The translations under genes and the position numbers were made by a program. Of a DNA stretch of 38,283 nt, positions 7,473-14,806 are shown in pieces. How positions within the stretch are numbered: the first letter of the stretch is position 1; each line of letters begins with the position of its first letter. The DNA is from a virus, in IMG/VR virus record IMGVR_UViG_3300032736_000345, positions 1 through 38,283 of that record; one strand, written 5' to 3'. A model generated the notes under the pieces. That model ran no database searches, had not been told where the DNA came from, and saw nothing but the letters and a program-made list of their open reading frames with translations.

Positions 7473-9299
7473 CTACTGCTCAGTCTGGCTCAAAAGTGCG
7501 TTAATGTCGCTGATATGTAAATTCTTGAATGCTGGGACTTTTGGGTCTTTGAGTTTAGAGTCTGTTATGGGATTTGACTTTGAAAGTTTTGCTGGGAGGG
7601 ACGTGTCTGTCTTTTGTCTCTTTTTAATTCCCTCCTCAGTCCAGTTAAGTCTAGGGTCTGATGGCTGAGAGTCTGCAGAGTTTGTCACTGATGGGCTGGC
7701 GTCCATGGAGTTCTGAGGCTCTGATTGGGATTGGTCTCTATATGATGAGTCATCGTTAGGATCACTGTTTGGTCTGCCTCCGTGGTCTGCAGCGTATGTG
7801 CTAAAGTCTGGCATTGGAGGCGGAGCCTGTCCTGCCATTGGTACCATTGACTGAGGCTGCATTGGGTTATACTGCTGCTCCATCTGTTCAGTCATTTCCT
7901 TTCTTAGGTTGAGTCCTGCGTCCTCTAGGAGTTGTCTCATCTCTACTGGATCCTGTACTGCTCCCGTGGAGATGGCAAGTTCAATAAGTTTGGTCTGCTG
8001 TTCTGTGTCAAGTTCTACCTTTACATCGCTGCCGAAACTGATTTCAGGGTTTGCCTCGTTCCATGCGATAGGTGTCATGCCACCGTTAATCCCTATAGGC
8101 ATTCCATACATATCTACGGTATTGTCGTATGCCCCTCCTGTCTGATCATACCATGGCTGGAATAGTTTGTTTTGCAGTTGGCGTGTAATTGCCAGTGGGA
8201 ATGAGGCTAGACCTATTTCTGTCTGAGCACTTGATTCCTCAGCGTTGGCATATTGGTGAGATTCCTCTCCTCCCTGCTTTCCTGTAAAAGTCTGCAGACC
8301 CTTGAGTATTTCACCCTGAACCATGTTTGTAAACATTGTAGGATCGAATGCTCTGGCAGCAGTTCCTAACTCCTGTACCTCTACCTTGTTACCAACTACA
8401 ATATCCTCTCCCGTGTCCAGATTGCCAAGGTCTGCCGTAAGTTGAGCCCTTTCTGTCTGGGAGGAGTTCATGGCTACATAGACATTGTGAGGGGTGTATC
8501 TTCTTTCTGTCAGGTGCATGGTCATGGCAGTAGAGTATTTTCTGTCCATAAGGGAGGGCAGTTTCTTTGATACCTGTCCTGATGGGGTAATTTCCTCAAA
8601 GTCCCTAGTAGAGCACAGCGAGGTCATGACACCTGTGCCAAACAGTGAGGCATTGATTGGGTTCCACAAAAAGTGCATGATGTTTGCAGCGTTAAAGTAG
8701 CCCTGATATTCTGAACCTCTAAACTCGTACTTGTATGGCATTCGTTGTCTGTCCCACCAAATACGAGCACATGATGATATTGGTATACACATTAAGTCGT
8801 CTTTATTTCTAATCTGATTGATCCCCAGTCTTGGTTTCCAAAAGGAATTACCATAGGTGATCACCTCTTTTACTAGGATAGTGTCTATCCAGTCAAAATC
8901 TATATCCTTTGAGAACTGGCTCATTTTGTCAGTGACAGCCTCTACCTCTGATTTCCAGTAGTGTGCTCCCCCTGTAATTTTAGAGGACAGGTCATTTACT
9001 GCAAGTGAAACGTCCTCGTCCCTCTCTGCATAGTACACCTGAGTCTTGAATGGTATGGTAGGAGTATCAAAAGTTCTGCTGGTATATCCCTCCCTCTCGT
9101 ATGATCCTACGGTGGAAAGTTCTGCTCCGAATACTGGCTGAGAGAATCCTCCTGCCTCTGCTATTTGGGAAAGTTCGGCTGCGTACTTTACTGAATTGAC
9201 ATTCAATGAATTATGAGGCTGTAAGCGTCCTGATGAAACCTGATTGCCACCTGAGATAAAATCTCCCAGTCCAGTACGCAGTCTATGAGCAAATCCCAT
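7473..9299 (-). CDS. Portal protein
   Basis: 608 residues, the usual size for a portal with an extended tail. Residues 130-230 have the portal core pattern (YGNSFWKPRLG, IPISSCARIWW, an aromatic-rich EYQGYFNAANIMHF segment, then LFGTGVMTSL). Long helices follow. The C-terminal 130 residues are a disordered Met/Pro/Gln/Ser-rich tail. The portal forms the dodecameric ring at the vertex through which DNA passes and to which TerL docks. It heads the head operon (portal, zincin, MuF-protease), with a promoter 24 nt upstream of the ATG. Confidence 0.85.
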   Translation of the reverse strand: MGFAHRLRTGLGDFISGGNQVSSGRLQPHNSLNVNSVKYAAELSQIAEAGGFSQPVFGAELSTVGSYEREGYTSRTFDTPTIPFKTQVYYAERDEDVSLAVNDLSSKITGGAHYWKSEVEAVTDKMSQFSKDIDFDWIDTILVKEVITYGNSFWKPRLGINQIRNKDDLMCIPISSCARIWWDRQRMPYKYEFRGSEYQGYFNAANIMHFLWNPINASLFGTGVMTSLCSTRDFEEITPSGQVSKKLPSLMDRKYSTAMTMHLTERRYTPHNVYVAMNSSQTERAQLTADLGNLDTGEDIVVGNKVEVQELGTAARAFDPTMFTNMVQGEILKGLQTFTGKQGGEESHQYANAEESSAQTEIGLASFPLAITRQLQNKLFQPWYDQTGGAYDNTVDMYGMPIGINGGMTPIAWNEANPEISFGSDVKVELDTEQQTKLIELAISTGAVQDPVEMRQLLEDAGLNLRKEMTEQMEQQYNPMQPQSMVPMAGQAPPPMPDFSTYAADHGGRPNSDPNDDSSYRDQSQSEPQNSMDASPSVTNSADSQPSDPRLNWTEEGIKKRQKTDTSLPAKLSKSNPITDSKLKDPKVPAFKNLHISDINALLSQTEQ

Positions 9300-9319
9300 G
9301 AATTAGATTAGTATGATTC

Positions 9320-9336
9320 GATAAAAGTGTCTAGTT
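9320..9336 (-). promoter_or_regulatory. Late promoter of portal operon (17-mer repeated at 35619)
   Basis: The minus-strand 17-mer AACTAGACACTTTTATC occurs exactly twice, here and at 35619-35635. The TATA-like CTTTTATC is about 24 nt before the portal ATG. An exact 17-base match in front of two separate transcription units marks it as a recognised promoter element. Confidence 0.6.
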
Positions 9337-9423
9337 ATTAAACAGAGAATCCCCATAGGCTCTGTTCATGGCTGGAAATTCAGGTGAATCTATCATGAGT
9401 AGTAGATATTCAGGGATTGTCAT
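9331..9423 (-). CDS. 30-aa micro-ORF
   Basis: Begins MTIPEYLLLMIDSPEF. Follows the preceding stop by one base and ends inside the portal promoter. No motif. Supported only by tight packing with its neighbours. Confidence 0.35.
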   Translation of the reverse strand: MTIPEYLLLMIDSPEFPAMNRAYGDSLFNN

Positions 9424-9424
9424 G

Positions 9425-9559
9425 TCACTTACCTCGAAGTGTAATCAGGCTACTAATTATGTGATATAATTCATGCAATTCTTTTAGTTCTTTATTTGTA
9501 ATATCATTCGTATAATTTAAGCCGACTAATAGAGCATATCTATCAAGTATTTTACTCAT
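9425..9559 (-). CDS. 44-aa hypothetical protein
   Basis: Begins MSKILDRYALLVGLNY; mostly helical, no motif. Its start overlaps the upstream stop (ATGAGTAA). An AGGAG sits 8 nt before the ATG, one of the few possible Shine-Dalgarno sites in the window. Confidence 0.5.
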   Translation of the reverse strand: MSKILDRYALLVGLNYTNDITNKELKELHELYHIISSLITLRGK

Positions 9560-9695
9560 TCCCGATTCTCCTAGTATTGTTTGTTCTATCCCCTATACAC
9601 CAAGGACATGTTTTATCTCCACATCCTCTCCATCTTCCTTTACCATCTTTCTCTGTTTTCTTATAGTCAGATCCAGTTCTTAAAGTTCTACTCAT
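9552..9695 (-). CDS. 47-aa cysteine-rich basic microprotein
   Basis: Very basic protein with CGDKTCPWC, three cysteines of a small zinc site, flanked by Arg/Lys-rich arms, a likely nucleic-acid binder. Overlaps both neighbours through ATGAGTAG and ATGAGTAA junctions. Confidence 0.5.
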   Translation of the reverse strand: MSRTLRTGSDYKKTEKDGKGRWRGCGDKTCPWCIGDRTNNTRRIGNE

Positions 9696-9840
9696 CAGGT
9701 ATTTCCTCTTCGCTAGACCCATTCTCTTCCTCCAATAGTTCCCTCTGTATTTTCTTTGAATCCCTTATCTCTGATATTCTCATGGTATGTCCTGGTTTGT
9801 GCCTACTCATCCCCGATTCTCCTGTTTGTAATTTAGCCAT
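9688..9840 (-). CDS. 50-aa acidic hypothetical protein
   Basis: Begins MAKLQTGESGMSRHKPG; the C-terminal half is acidic (ELLEEENGSSEEE). The ATG at 9840 overlaps the previous gene's stop; a second Met at 9810 follows an AGGAG. No family recognised. Confidence 0.5.
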   Translation of the reverse strand: MAKLQTGESGMSRHKPGHTMRISEIRDSKKIQRELLEEENGSSEEEIPDE

Positions 9841-9913
9841 TTTTTAGCTCTCCGTTTGGTAATTGAACTATATGAGCCTTATTCCTCGTCTTATTTTTTA
9901 TCTGTTCTGGCAT
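9833..9913 (-). CDS. 26-aa basic micro-ORF, first gene of operon
   Basis: Begins MPEQIKNKTRNKAHIVQL. A TATA box is centred 26 nt upstream, so a leaderless transcript would start at its ATG, and its stop overlaps the next start. That makes translation likely despite the length. Confidence 0.45.
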   Translation of the reverse strand: MPEQIKNKTRNKAHIVQLPNGELKNG

Positions 9914-9934
9914 ACTGTGTATTGGATCATTCCT

Positions 9935-9943
9935 TATTTAACT
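9935..9943 (-). promoter_or_regulatory. TATA promoter of the 9913-9331 small-gene operon
   Basis: AGTTAAATA on the minus strand is centred 26 nt upstream of the ATG at 9913. It begins right after the T-run that should end the structured RNA at about 9952. Confidence 0.6.
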
Positions 9944-9951
9944 AGTTAAGT

Positions 9952-10248
9952 AAAAGGTGTCGGCACTATCGTAGCCTGACAGCACGGTTTTTTTCCCTAT
10001 CGCTATAGGGTCAGGTTGTCTCCCTCTGGAGTTTTTTGAATGGGGACTCTCCTCCCATGTTGCGACACCGAAGTTAGCCAAGGGTTCGACGCCTTGGGTT
10101 ATCCTGTCACTGCTGGCTTTCCCCGTGCTCTGGATTTTCAGCACAGTTGTCTCCGCCCTGTGGGGTTTGCAGCGATACAAGTTCGCCCTCTGTTTTTAAA
10201 GTGGTAATCTGTAGCCACTCTCTCGTCAGAATTGCAATTCCAACGACG
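9952..10248 (-). ncRNA. Predicted structured noncoding RNA, about 295 nt (no family recognised)
   Basis: A GC-richer block between AT-rich flanks, with its own TATA box about 25 nt before the predicted start and a TTTT at the end. Helices visible on the minus strand: GGTGTCG/CGACACC closing the 3' domain (10063-10069 with 9956-9962); CCAAGG/CCTTGG hairpin (10092-10097 with 10078-10083); CCCTAT-AGCG-ATAGGG hairpin (10005-10010 with 9995-10000); CCTGA/TCAGG around it; long-range AGCACGG/CCGTGCT (10123-10129 with 9981-9987), which crosses the CCTGA helix and so implies a pseudoknot; ATGGG/CCCAT with loop AGGAGAGTC. GGAGACAAC occurs twice. An 80-aa reading frame through it looks unlike a protein. 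It does not match RNase P, SRP, tRNA or intron cores I can recall. Confidence 0.6.
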
Positions 10249-10268
10249 TCTTTTATTCAATAGTGAAT

Positions 10269-10277
10269 TATTTAAAT
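10269..10277 (-). promoter_or_regulatory. TATA promoter of the structured RNA
   Basis: ATTTAAATA on the minus strand, immediately after the stop of the 10280-10486 gene. With an archaeal 25-nt offset it predicts an RNA start near 10248, not a protein start: no good ATG follows at that distance. Confidence 0.6.
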
Positions 10278-10279
10278 GT

Positions 10280-10486
10280 TTAATTAAACTGCGTTATCAT
10301 ATCCTGACATACTCCCTCTTTGAGATACTTGCCTCCAGTGCCTCGCTTTGGTCTGTCCTTGTAAAATTCTGGGTGCACGATATTGGCACAGTCAAAGCAT
10401 AACTGCCATTCGCTCCAGTTATGGGCATACGGGTTCTTGGAAATCTTCTTGCAGCCAGTGTGTGATCTATATCCAGTACATCTCAA
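10280..10486 (-). CDS. 68-aa zinc-binding protein (TTG start)
   Basis: Begins (TTG) RCTGYRSHTGC and contains CFDC at about residue 30, so two Cys pairs plus His can form a zinc site similar to HNH-associated ribbons. The C-terminal half is Lys/Gly-rich. Upstream, AATAAAGTACAGTACGG resembles the downstream element of the promoter at 3498. No family recognised. Confidence 0.55.
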   Translation of the reverse strand: MRCTGYRSHTGCKKISKNPYAHNWSEWQLCFDCANIVHPEFYKDRPKRGTGGKYLKEGVCQDMITQFN

Positions 10487-10564
10487 CGCTTACAATACCG
10501 TACTGTACTTTATTGTACCTAATTGTTGCTATTGATAATATTTGACGAATAGCGTCCTTTACGT

Positions 10565-10669
10565 TTAAGATCTACGCCTCCAGTTCATGTCCATATAATG
10601 ACACTCTGGGCATTGTTGGTGGAGCCAGCAGTGTGCCTTTTTGGTTGTACTATGCTTTGTGGTATTCAT
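10565..10669 (-). CDS. Zinc-ribbon microprotein, uncertain start
   Basis: From the ATG the product is 34 residues and includes CPEC. The frame is open 27 nt further upstream and there codes for RCKTCM, which would complete a CKTC...CPEC ribbon, but no ATG, GTG or TTG begins that part. Either a non-standard start (ATA or ATT) or a frameshift from a 10-codon ORF beginning MRCKVK is used, or one sequencing error is present. Confidence 0.45.
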   Translation of the reverse strand: MNTTKHSTTKKAHCWLHQQCPECHYMDMNWRRRS

Positions 10670-10698
10670 ACAGGTTTTACAACGAATTATTTTTCACC

Positions 10699-10845
10699 TT
10701 ACATCTCATTAGAGTATCTCCCCTTGCCTACTTGCCTATATCCGTATTTTTGCTGATTGACACAGGCTGGACACATACCGCTATCCTCTATACATTTTTT
10801 GGCAGACATTGTGTGTCTTGACTCATTACAGACATTACACTTCAT
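10699..10845 (-). CDS. 48-aa zinc-ribbon microprotein
   Basis: Begins MKCNVCNESRHTMSAKKC and has CNVC and CPAC knuckles about 20 residues apart. Overlaps the upstream gene by 11 nt. The same plan recurs at 15097-15222. Confidence 0.6.
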   Translation of the reverse strand: MKCNVCNESRHTMSAKKCIEDSGMCPACVNQQKYGYRQVGKGRYSNEM

Positions 10846-10972
10846 ACTCACAGTCTCCAGTATGTCCCTTGGATTTGATACATTGGAGGGTAAATCTGCA
10901 CAGGGCGTATCTGGCTATCATGTTTGCAGAGCACCTGTCAGGGTAGGTTACTATGTGGTTTTCGTGATTCAT
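10835..10972 (-). CDS. 45-aa Cys/His microprotein
   Basis: Contains CIKSKGHTGDC, a C-x5-H-x3-C zinc-knuckle-like element, plus two further cysteines (DRCSANMIARYALC). Its start overlaps the previous stop as TAATGA. No family recognised. Confidence 0.55.
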   Translation of the reverse strand: MNHENHIVTYPDRCSANMIARYALCRFTLQCIKSKGHTGDCEYEV

Positions 10973-11148
10973 TACGCCTCTATGTCTAAAATTCCTAAAG
11001 AGTCGCAGACATGAGTTAATTCGACTGGAGGGTAAAAAATAACAGGTCTGTCAGTTATGATGAATTGGTTATCAGTAGGCATAGAATATAATTTGTTCTG
11101 TATTGCTTTTATTCGTCTATCACGCAGCCATTTATCGATGAAATTCAT
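10972..11148 (-). CDS. 58-aa hypothetical protein
   Basis: Begins MNFIDKWLRDRRIKAIQNKL, an amphipathic basic helix, followed by a short beta segment (QFIITDRPVIFYPPVEL). Start overlaps the sulfotransferase stop as ATGA. No family recognised. Confidence 0.5.
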   Translation of the reverse strand: MNFIDKWLRDRRIKAIQNKLYSMPTDNQFIITDRPVIFYPPVELTHVCDSLGILDIEA

Positions 11149-11675
11149 ACTAATCTGACCTTGTGCTTGAGTTTCTCCCTATTATAGGATTTACAATATT
11201 TCAGGATCAGCAGGCTCTCCTCCTCTGTGTATTCCCTATAGCCAAAGTGATCAGACTTGTTGCTGTCAAATAGAGCCTGAGTGGTATTGGTCACTGGAAA
11301 GTCTGCTCCCATCTTATCCACATCAAACACGGTAACGTCTGCTATGCCGTCAAACTTGGAGATGTGATAGTCAAAGTCTACCCGATTGATTGGATTTGTA
11401 TTCCCGTACTGTATGTTTGGCTCATCTAGCACCAAGAACTGTTCAAGGGTGTGAGATTTCCAGTAGCCAAAGAACCAATAGATCGACCATATTGCGTCTA
11501 CCTTATTCCTGATGATAACGACAGGATAGTGAGTCTCAATGAATGGCATGAAAGTGGGGACGCAGTGTATAGAGGTAATGTCCTCAGTAGTGTGGAGGTT
11601 AGGTGTGTCCTTGTAATGCCTGATTATGGAATTAATGCCACATTTCTGAAAGCCCATGATGTAGGGAGATTTCAT
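11145..11675 (-). CDS. Sulfotransferase-like protein
   Basis: 176 residues. An N-terminal PYIMGFQKCGINSIIRHY (residues 4-21) is the PAPS 5'-phosphosulfate loop of the sulfotransferase superfamily; VVIIRNKVDAIWSIYW fits the 3'-phosphate-binding segment. It is shorter than cellular enzymes (about 250-300 aa), so the C-terminal cap is reduced. It would move sulfate from PAPS to a glycan or protein, perhaps on the virion or host surface. It overlaps both neighbours (ATGA) and lies after TerL. A second family member is at 30117-30938. Confidence 0.75.
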   Translation of the reverse strand: MKSPYIMGFQKCGINSIIRHYKDTPNLHTTEDITSIHCVPTFMPFIETHYPVVIIRNKVDAIWSIYWFFGYWKSHTLEQFLVLDEPNIQYGNTNPINRVDFDYHISKFDGIADVTVFDVDKMGADFPVTNTTQALFDSNKSDHFGYREYTEEESLLILKYCKSYNREKLKHKVRLV

Positions 11676-11893
11676 TGCTTCCCCTCATGTTTTGACAATA
11701 ATTCTACCAACTTTTCATTCATACCCTCTACTGAATGAGTGCTGGATAACTGTTTAATTTCATCAAGTGTGGATAGATTATCCTGTATCTCTGCATATAG
11801 AGTATCATATTTTATCTGAACCTGTTTTCTTATGGGTTCATGTGGACTGTCCAATTCCTCGTACAAGTCAATTAATTGGTCTAGTATGTTCAT
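11672..11893 (-). CDS. 73-aa coiled-coil hypothetical protein
   Basis: Almost entirely charged helix (LIDLYEELDSPHEPI then QVQIKYDTLYAEIQDNL), probably a small coiled-coil protein. TATA box 27 nt before the ATG marks the start of a new unit running through the sulfotransferase and the zinc microproteins. No family recognised. Confidence 0.5.
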   Translation of the reverse strand: MNILDQLIDLYEELDSPHEPIRKQVQIKYDTLYAEIQDNLSTLDEIKQLSSTHSVEGMNEKLVELLSKHEGKQ

Positions 11894-11916
11894 GCTCTAA
11901 TCTGTGCCAGTTCCTC

Positions 11917-11923
11917 ATTTAAG
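11917..11923 (-). promoter_or_regulatory. TATA box before 11893
   Basis: CTTAAAT on the minus strand, centred 27 nt before the ATG, directly after the TerL stop codon. Confidence 0.5.
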
Positions 11924-11926
11924 AAT

Positions 11927-13798
11927 TTAATTACGTTTCCTCTTTACCCTGTTGATAGAGAAAGAGCCCTCGTCATAATTGTTATCTCCTACCATGCAGT
12001 AGATTAATGCCATCATGGAATCTGGAGGGTGATTGAACTCCTTTCTATTCCTCTGTCTGCCGTCCTCTACGTCTCCCTCTTGGATTTTCTCTAGATCCTT
12101 TCTTGTTAGTTTGACCCATTCTTTAACTAGGAAATCTACCTCCCAGTTCTTAGCGAATGGTATCATTAGTTTGGGGACTTTAATTGGTGTGTCCTCTCTA
12201 GTCAGTTCTCTCCATGGTTCTCGTATATGAGCACAGTCAAGATTCCAGCCAATAAAGTCGATGAACTGCTGTATAATGGTAGTCTTATCTATTTGGAATC
12301 GTCCAAGTTCTGTGCCCTCCTCGTCTGACTCTTGGGATTTGGTCATTTGGGGTTTGGTCTCATCGCTGATAGTTCTACAAGAATAGAATACATTTTTTCC
12401 AAGTCCGTTAAATGGCTGATCATTTGAATCTCTGCCGCCATCTTGTATGACAGGTACCATGTCCTGTCCGTGTCCAATGTCGCCAACTGCTATATCGACT
12501 CCGTAGGCTTGAAAGGTCTCTGCTATGTGTCTGGCTTTGTCGTAAGGGTGGTCAGTCTGTGCAATCTTTTCGATAAATGCAAGTTGATACCGTTTTGATT
12601 TTCTCCAGTGCAGGAGGATTGCCAAGACAGTAGTAGGAGTTGTCGTTGAGGATCCAAAATCAATGCCACCGAGGACTCGTAGTTCGTTGCCATATTCTAA
12701 CTTCAATGCCTTTACGTCGTCTCCTGATAAAAGGTTTAGATATTCATACGGTCTCATGCAGGCTCGTACCATTTCAGTAGTGATAGGTCTCCTCTCCGCC
12801 TTGTATGACTCTCCTCTACAGTGGGACAGATAGATTGATCTTGGCTGCTCTTGCTCTTGCCACTCTACTGATATTGACGCTGGTATTTGATACTCGTTGA
12901 TTGCACTCCATCTAGTTAGGGGGATAGTAGCGAAGATCTCCTGTGGCAGCCAATATCCTCTAATCTCTGTAGCGTCTGGGTTCTGTGCTACCCATTTGCC
13001 TGACAGTATGACCTTGAGTTCCTCTGGGGTATTGATTATAATTCCATCGTTGCTAAATCTGAGTTTGTGTCTCCAGCCCTGACCTTTCCAGACTCTCCCC
13101 GTGCTAGGATCTTTGTAATCGGTATCATCATCATAGATCCAGTGTCGTTGATCTGATGAAAGCCAACGGTTATCCCATTCGGATCCAGCCTCTCCTCCAA
13201 TGCCCAGCGTCTCAAACTGTCCGTGGGTTTGTGTGAGTGAATAAGTAGCGTGAGATAGGAACTGTAAGTCATGGTATTGTGATTCATCAAATACTAGATA
13301 GGCGTTACTCTTGCCCTCTACGTTCTTGTATTCTCCCTCGTCTGTGACCATGTAGACAACAGAGTCGTTTAGTAATTCTATGGTATCTACTGCAGCACGT
13401 CCTCCATGTGGTAGGAATTGTTTTAGGTTATCATTAGCCAGCATACACTCTCTACGATACCTCTGCCTAGAGAATGCTGACTTGTGCGGTTCATTGTCTG
13501 CCACATAGGTGACCTCAACTCCTGCCTGTCTAGTAGATCTACTGCCTACCTTATCTGCAGCATAGGTAGTCTTGTGGGTCTGTCTGCCTGCTCGTACTGT
13601 CTTGTTAGGGTGATTATCCAAGTATATCTCTGGATAAAATGGAATTAGTGCCCATGATCTAGTAGTGCGTCCCATGAACTTTCTGTCATGGAGAGCCCAT
13701 TCCCAGTCATTCTTATGTAATTTTGGCAGTTGAACTATTGACTGCACTGCAAGACGTTTGGCGATTTTGTTTAGTTCTGTAGAGATAGTGCCTGTCAT
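11927..13798 (-). CDS. terL: Terminase large subunit
   Basis: About 623 residues from the ATG at 13798, which overlaps the upstream stop as TAATGA; a GTG at 13807 is the alternative. The ATPase domain has a deviant Walker A GRQTHKTT (71-78) and a Walker B AYLVFDESQ with Asp171/Glu172. The RNase H-like nuclease has LGGIDFGSS (Asp380), VDIAVGDIGHG (Asp440) and HPPDSMMAL (Asp593) as the metal-binding acidic set. It cuts concatemers and pumps DNA through the portal. It sits after a methylase-like gene; the small subunit is not clear, with 14480-14806 the best local candidate. Confidence 0.92.
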   Translation of the reverse strand: MTGTISTELNKIAKRLAVQSIVQLPKLHKNDWEWALHDRKFMGRTTRSWALIPFYPEIYLDNHPNKTVRAGRQTHKTTYAADKVGSRSTRQAGVEVTYVADNEPHKSAFSRQRYRRECMLANDNLKQFLPHGGRAAVDTIELLNDSVVYMVTDEGEYKNVEGKSNAYLVFDESQYHDLQFLSHATYSLTQTHGQFETLGIGGEAGSEWDNRWLSSDQRHWIYDDDTDYKDPSTGRVWKGQGWRHKLRFSNDGIIINTPEELKVILSGKWVAQNPDATEIRGYWLPQEIFATIPLTRWSAINEYQIPASISVEWQEQEQPRSIYLSHCRGESYKAERRPITTEMVRACMRPYEYLNLLSGDDVKALKLEYGNELRVLGGIDFGSSTTTPTTVLAILLHWRKSKRYQLAFIEKIAQTDHPYDKARHIAETFQAYGVDIAVGDIGHGQDMVPVIQDGGRDSNDQPFNGLGKNVFYSCRTISDETKPQMTKSQESDEEGTELGRFQIDKTTIIQQFIDFIGWNLDCAHIREPWRELTREDTPIKVPKLMIPFAKNWEVDFLVKEWVKLTRKDLEKIQEGDVEDGRQRNRKEFNHPPDSMMALIYCMVGDNNYDEGSFSINRVKRKRN

Positions 13799-14361
13799 TA
13801 TCCCCACTGATCTGCCATGGCGTCGGCTATTCCTTGAAATGTTCTTGACCTTGCTATACTAGTTCTAGGAGTTTGATACCAGCCTTTAGTATAACGATAG
13901 CCATTCTTAGTAGTGATATGAGTTACGGGTACTATGTTAGTGGGGACTATATTTGGTAAATTCTTTAACCATAGACAGGTTTTCTTTGAGTGGTCATGTC
14001 CATGGTGGTACGGTTGTATTATCTGTGTGTATTTAGGGAGATTAGCCAATTTACTAGGGACAGGGTTCTCTATACAGATTTTAGGAATATCTGCGTTTAG
14101 TAGACTCATGAATAGACTTGTGTCTATCTCTTTATTTTCTTCTTTATTTAACCTCGCCCTATTTCTACAGATGAAAGTACAGATAGGGTGTCCTATCATA
14201 GCGTCCCAGCCCTCATCTAAATGATCTAATACGTCTCCCTGAATATGATACTCACTAGGTATCTCCGATGGGAGTAAATCACAAGAATAGGCGTCATGTC
14301 CTTTCTTTCTAAAGGCTTCTCTAATTCTTCCCGACATTTCACAGGCAATTAATACTTTCAT
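13798..14361 (-). CDS. Cytosine DNA methyltransferase-like protein (divergent)
   Basis: 187 residues. MKVLIACEMSGRIREAF and DAYSCDLLPSE are the SAM-binding motif I and following acidic motif of a short DNA-cytosine methylase-like family common in phages. The catalytic region reads DAMIGHPICTFICRNRARL where relatives usually have HPPCTYL followed by Ser/Asn-rich residues; the cysteine is kept but the flanking residues differ. Likely substrate is viral DNA, for protection from restriction, but activity is uncertain. Overlaps TerL by a TAATGA junction and the gene upstream by ATGA. Confidence 0.7.
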   Translation of the reverse strand: MKVLIACEMSGRIREAFRKKGHDAYSCDLLPSEIPSEYHIQGDVLDHLDEGWDAMIGHPICTFICRNRARLNKEENKEIDTSLFMSLLNADIPKICIENPVPSKLANLPKYTQIIQPYHHGHDHSKKTCLWLKNLPNIVPTNIVPVTHITTKNGYRYTKGWYQTPRTSIARSRTFQGIADAMADQWG

Positions 14362-14480
14362 TTAATTATCCTATACCCAGAACATATTTTTTTATTACAG
14401 CCATGACACCAAATAACACTATTCCATTTTAACCATAGTTTTAATCTATAAGCAAGTGTTTGGGTATGTCCTAATTCCAT
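14358..14480 (-). CDS. 40-aa Cys/His microprotein
   Basis: Begins MELGHTQTLAYRLKLW and contains WCHGCNKKIC, three cysteines and a histidine in ten residues. Coupled at both ends (TAATGG upstream, ATGA downstream). Probably zinc-binding. Confidence 0.5.
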   Translation of the reverse strand: MELGHTQTLAYRLKLWLKWNSVIWCHGCNKKICSGYRIIK

Positions 14481-14806
14481 TATGTCTCTAGTTCAGGCTC
14501 CAGCAGGGCAGGATTCATGTAACTTTGTAACATCTCTGGAGGTATTCTATCCAGTCTAGTATTGATGGCTTTAATGTCCCTCTCCGTGTAAATGTTCTTT
14601 TGCAGGGCTGCCTGAGTCTGCTGCATATAGCCAATAGATGAGGCAAGTTTGCATAATGTGTCTACTGTAATGTCTGTGCTATTTCCCTCCCGTGAGGTGA
14701 TGTATACTCTCTTTTTAGTAGTAATCATAAATTCCTTGGTGAGTTCGTCGTGTAGTACCATGTTGGTACGGGACAGGTGCTCGATCTCAGACTCGGTTCT
14801 TCTCAT
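14480..14806 (-). CDS. Helical protein upstream of terminase, possible small terminase subunit
   Basis: About 108 residues from the ATG at 14806 (ATGA overlap with the previous stop; GTG 14812 is possible). N-terminal helix (RTESEIEHLSRTN), a short basic beta segment (TTKKRVYITSRE), then helices ending in an acidic tail. Size, helical make-up and position two genes before TerL would suit a TerS, but I see no clear helix-turn-helix, so this is only a candidate. Confidence 0.4.
   Translation of the reverse strand: MRRTESEIEHLSRTNMVLHDELTKEFMITTKKRVYITSREGNSTDITVDTLCKLASSIGYMQQTQAALQKNIYTERDIKAINTRLDRIPPEMLQSYMNPALLEPELET

Noticed and set aside
10078-10097. tRNA T-arm on the plus strand (GGTTCGA)
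   Set aside because: No acceptor, D or anticodon arms in the right places; the stem has mismatches when the loop is set to 7 nt.
9938-10180. 80-aa ORF on the minus strand
   Set aside because: It runs through the predicted structured RNA, has no promoter-placed start and a protein composition without fold features.
9952-10248. RNase P RNA, SRP RNA or group I/II intron
   Set aside because: GGGAGGAGAGTCCCC resembles the RNase P CR-I only superficially; the other conserved blocks are absent, and intron core or SRP motifs are not found.
10633-11014. Plus-strand ORFs
   Set aside because: Antisense shadows of the zinc-microprotein genes; no promoter or coding signature. All other plus-strand ORFs in the window were rejected for the same reason.
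13036-13290. 84-aa minus-strand frame inside terL
   Set aside because: Fully inside the terminase gene in another frame with no own signals.
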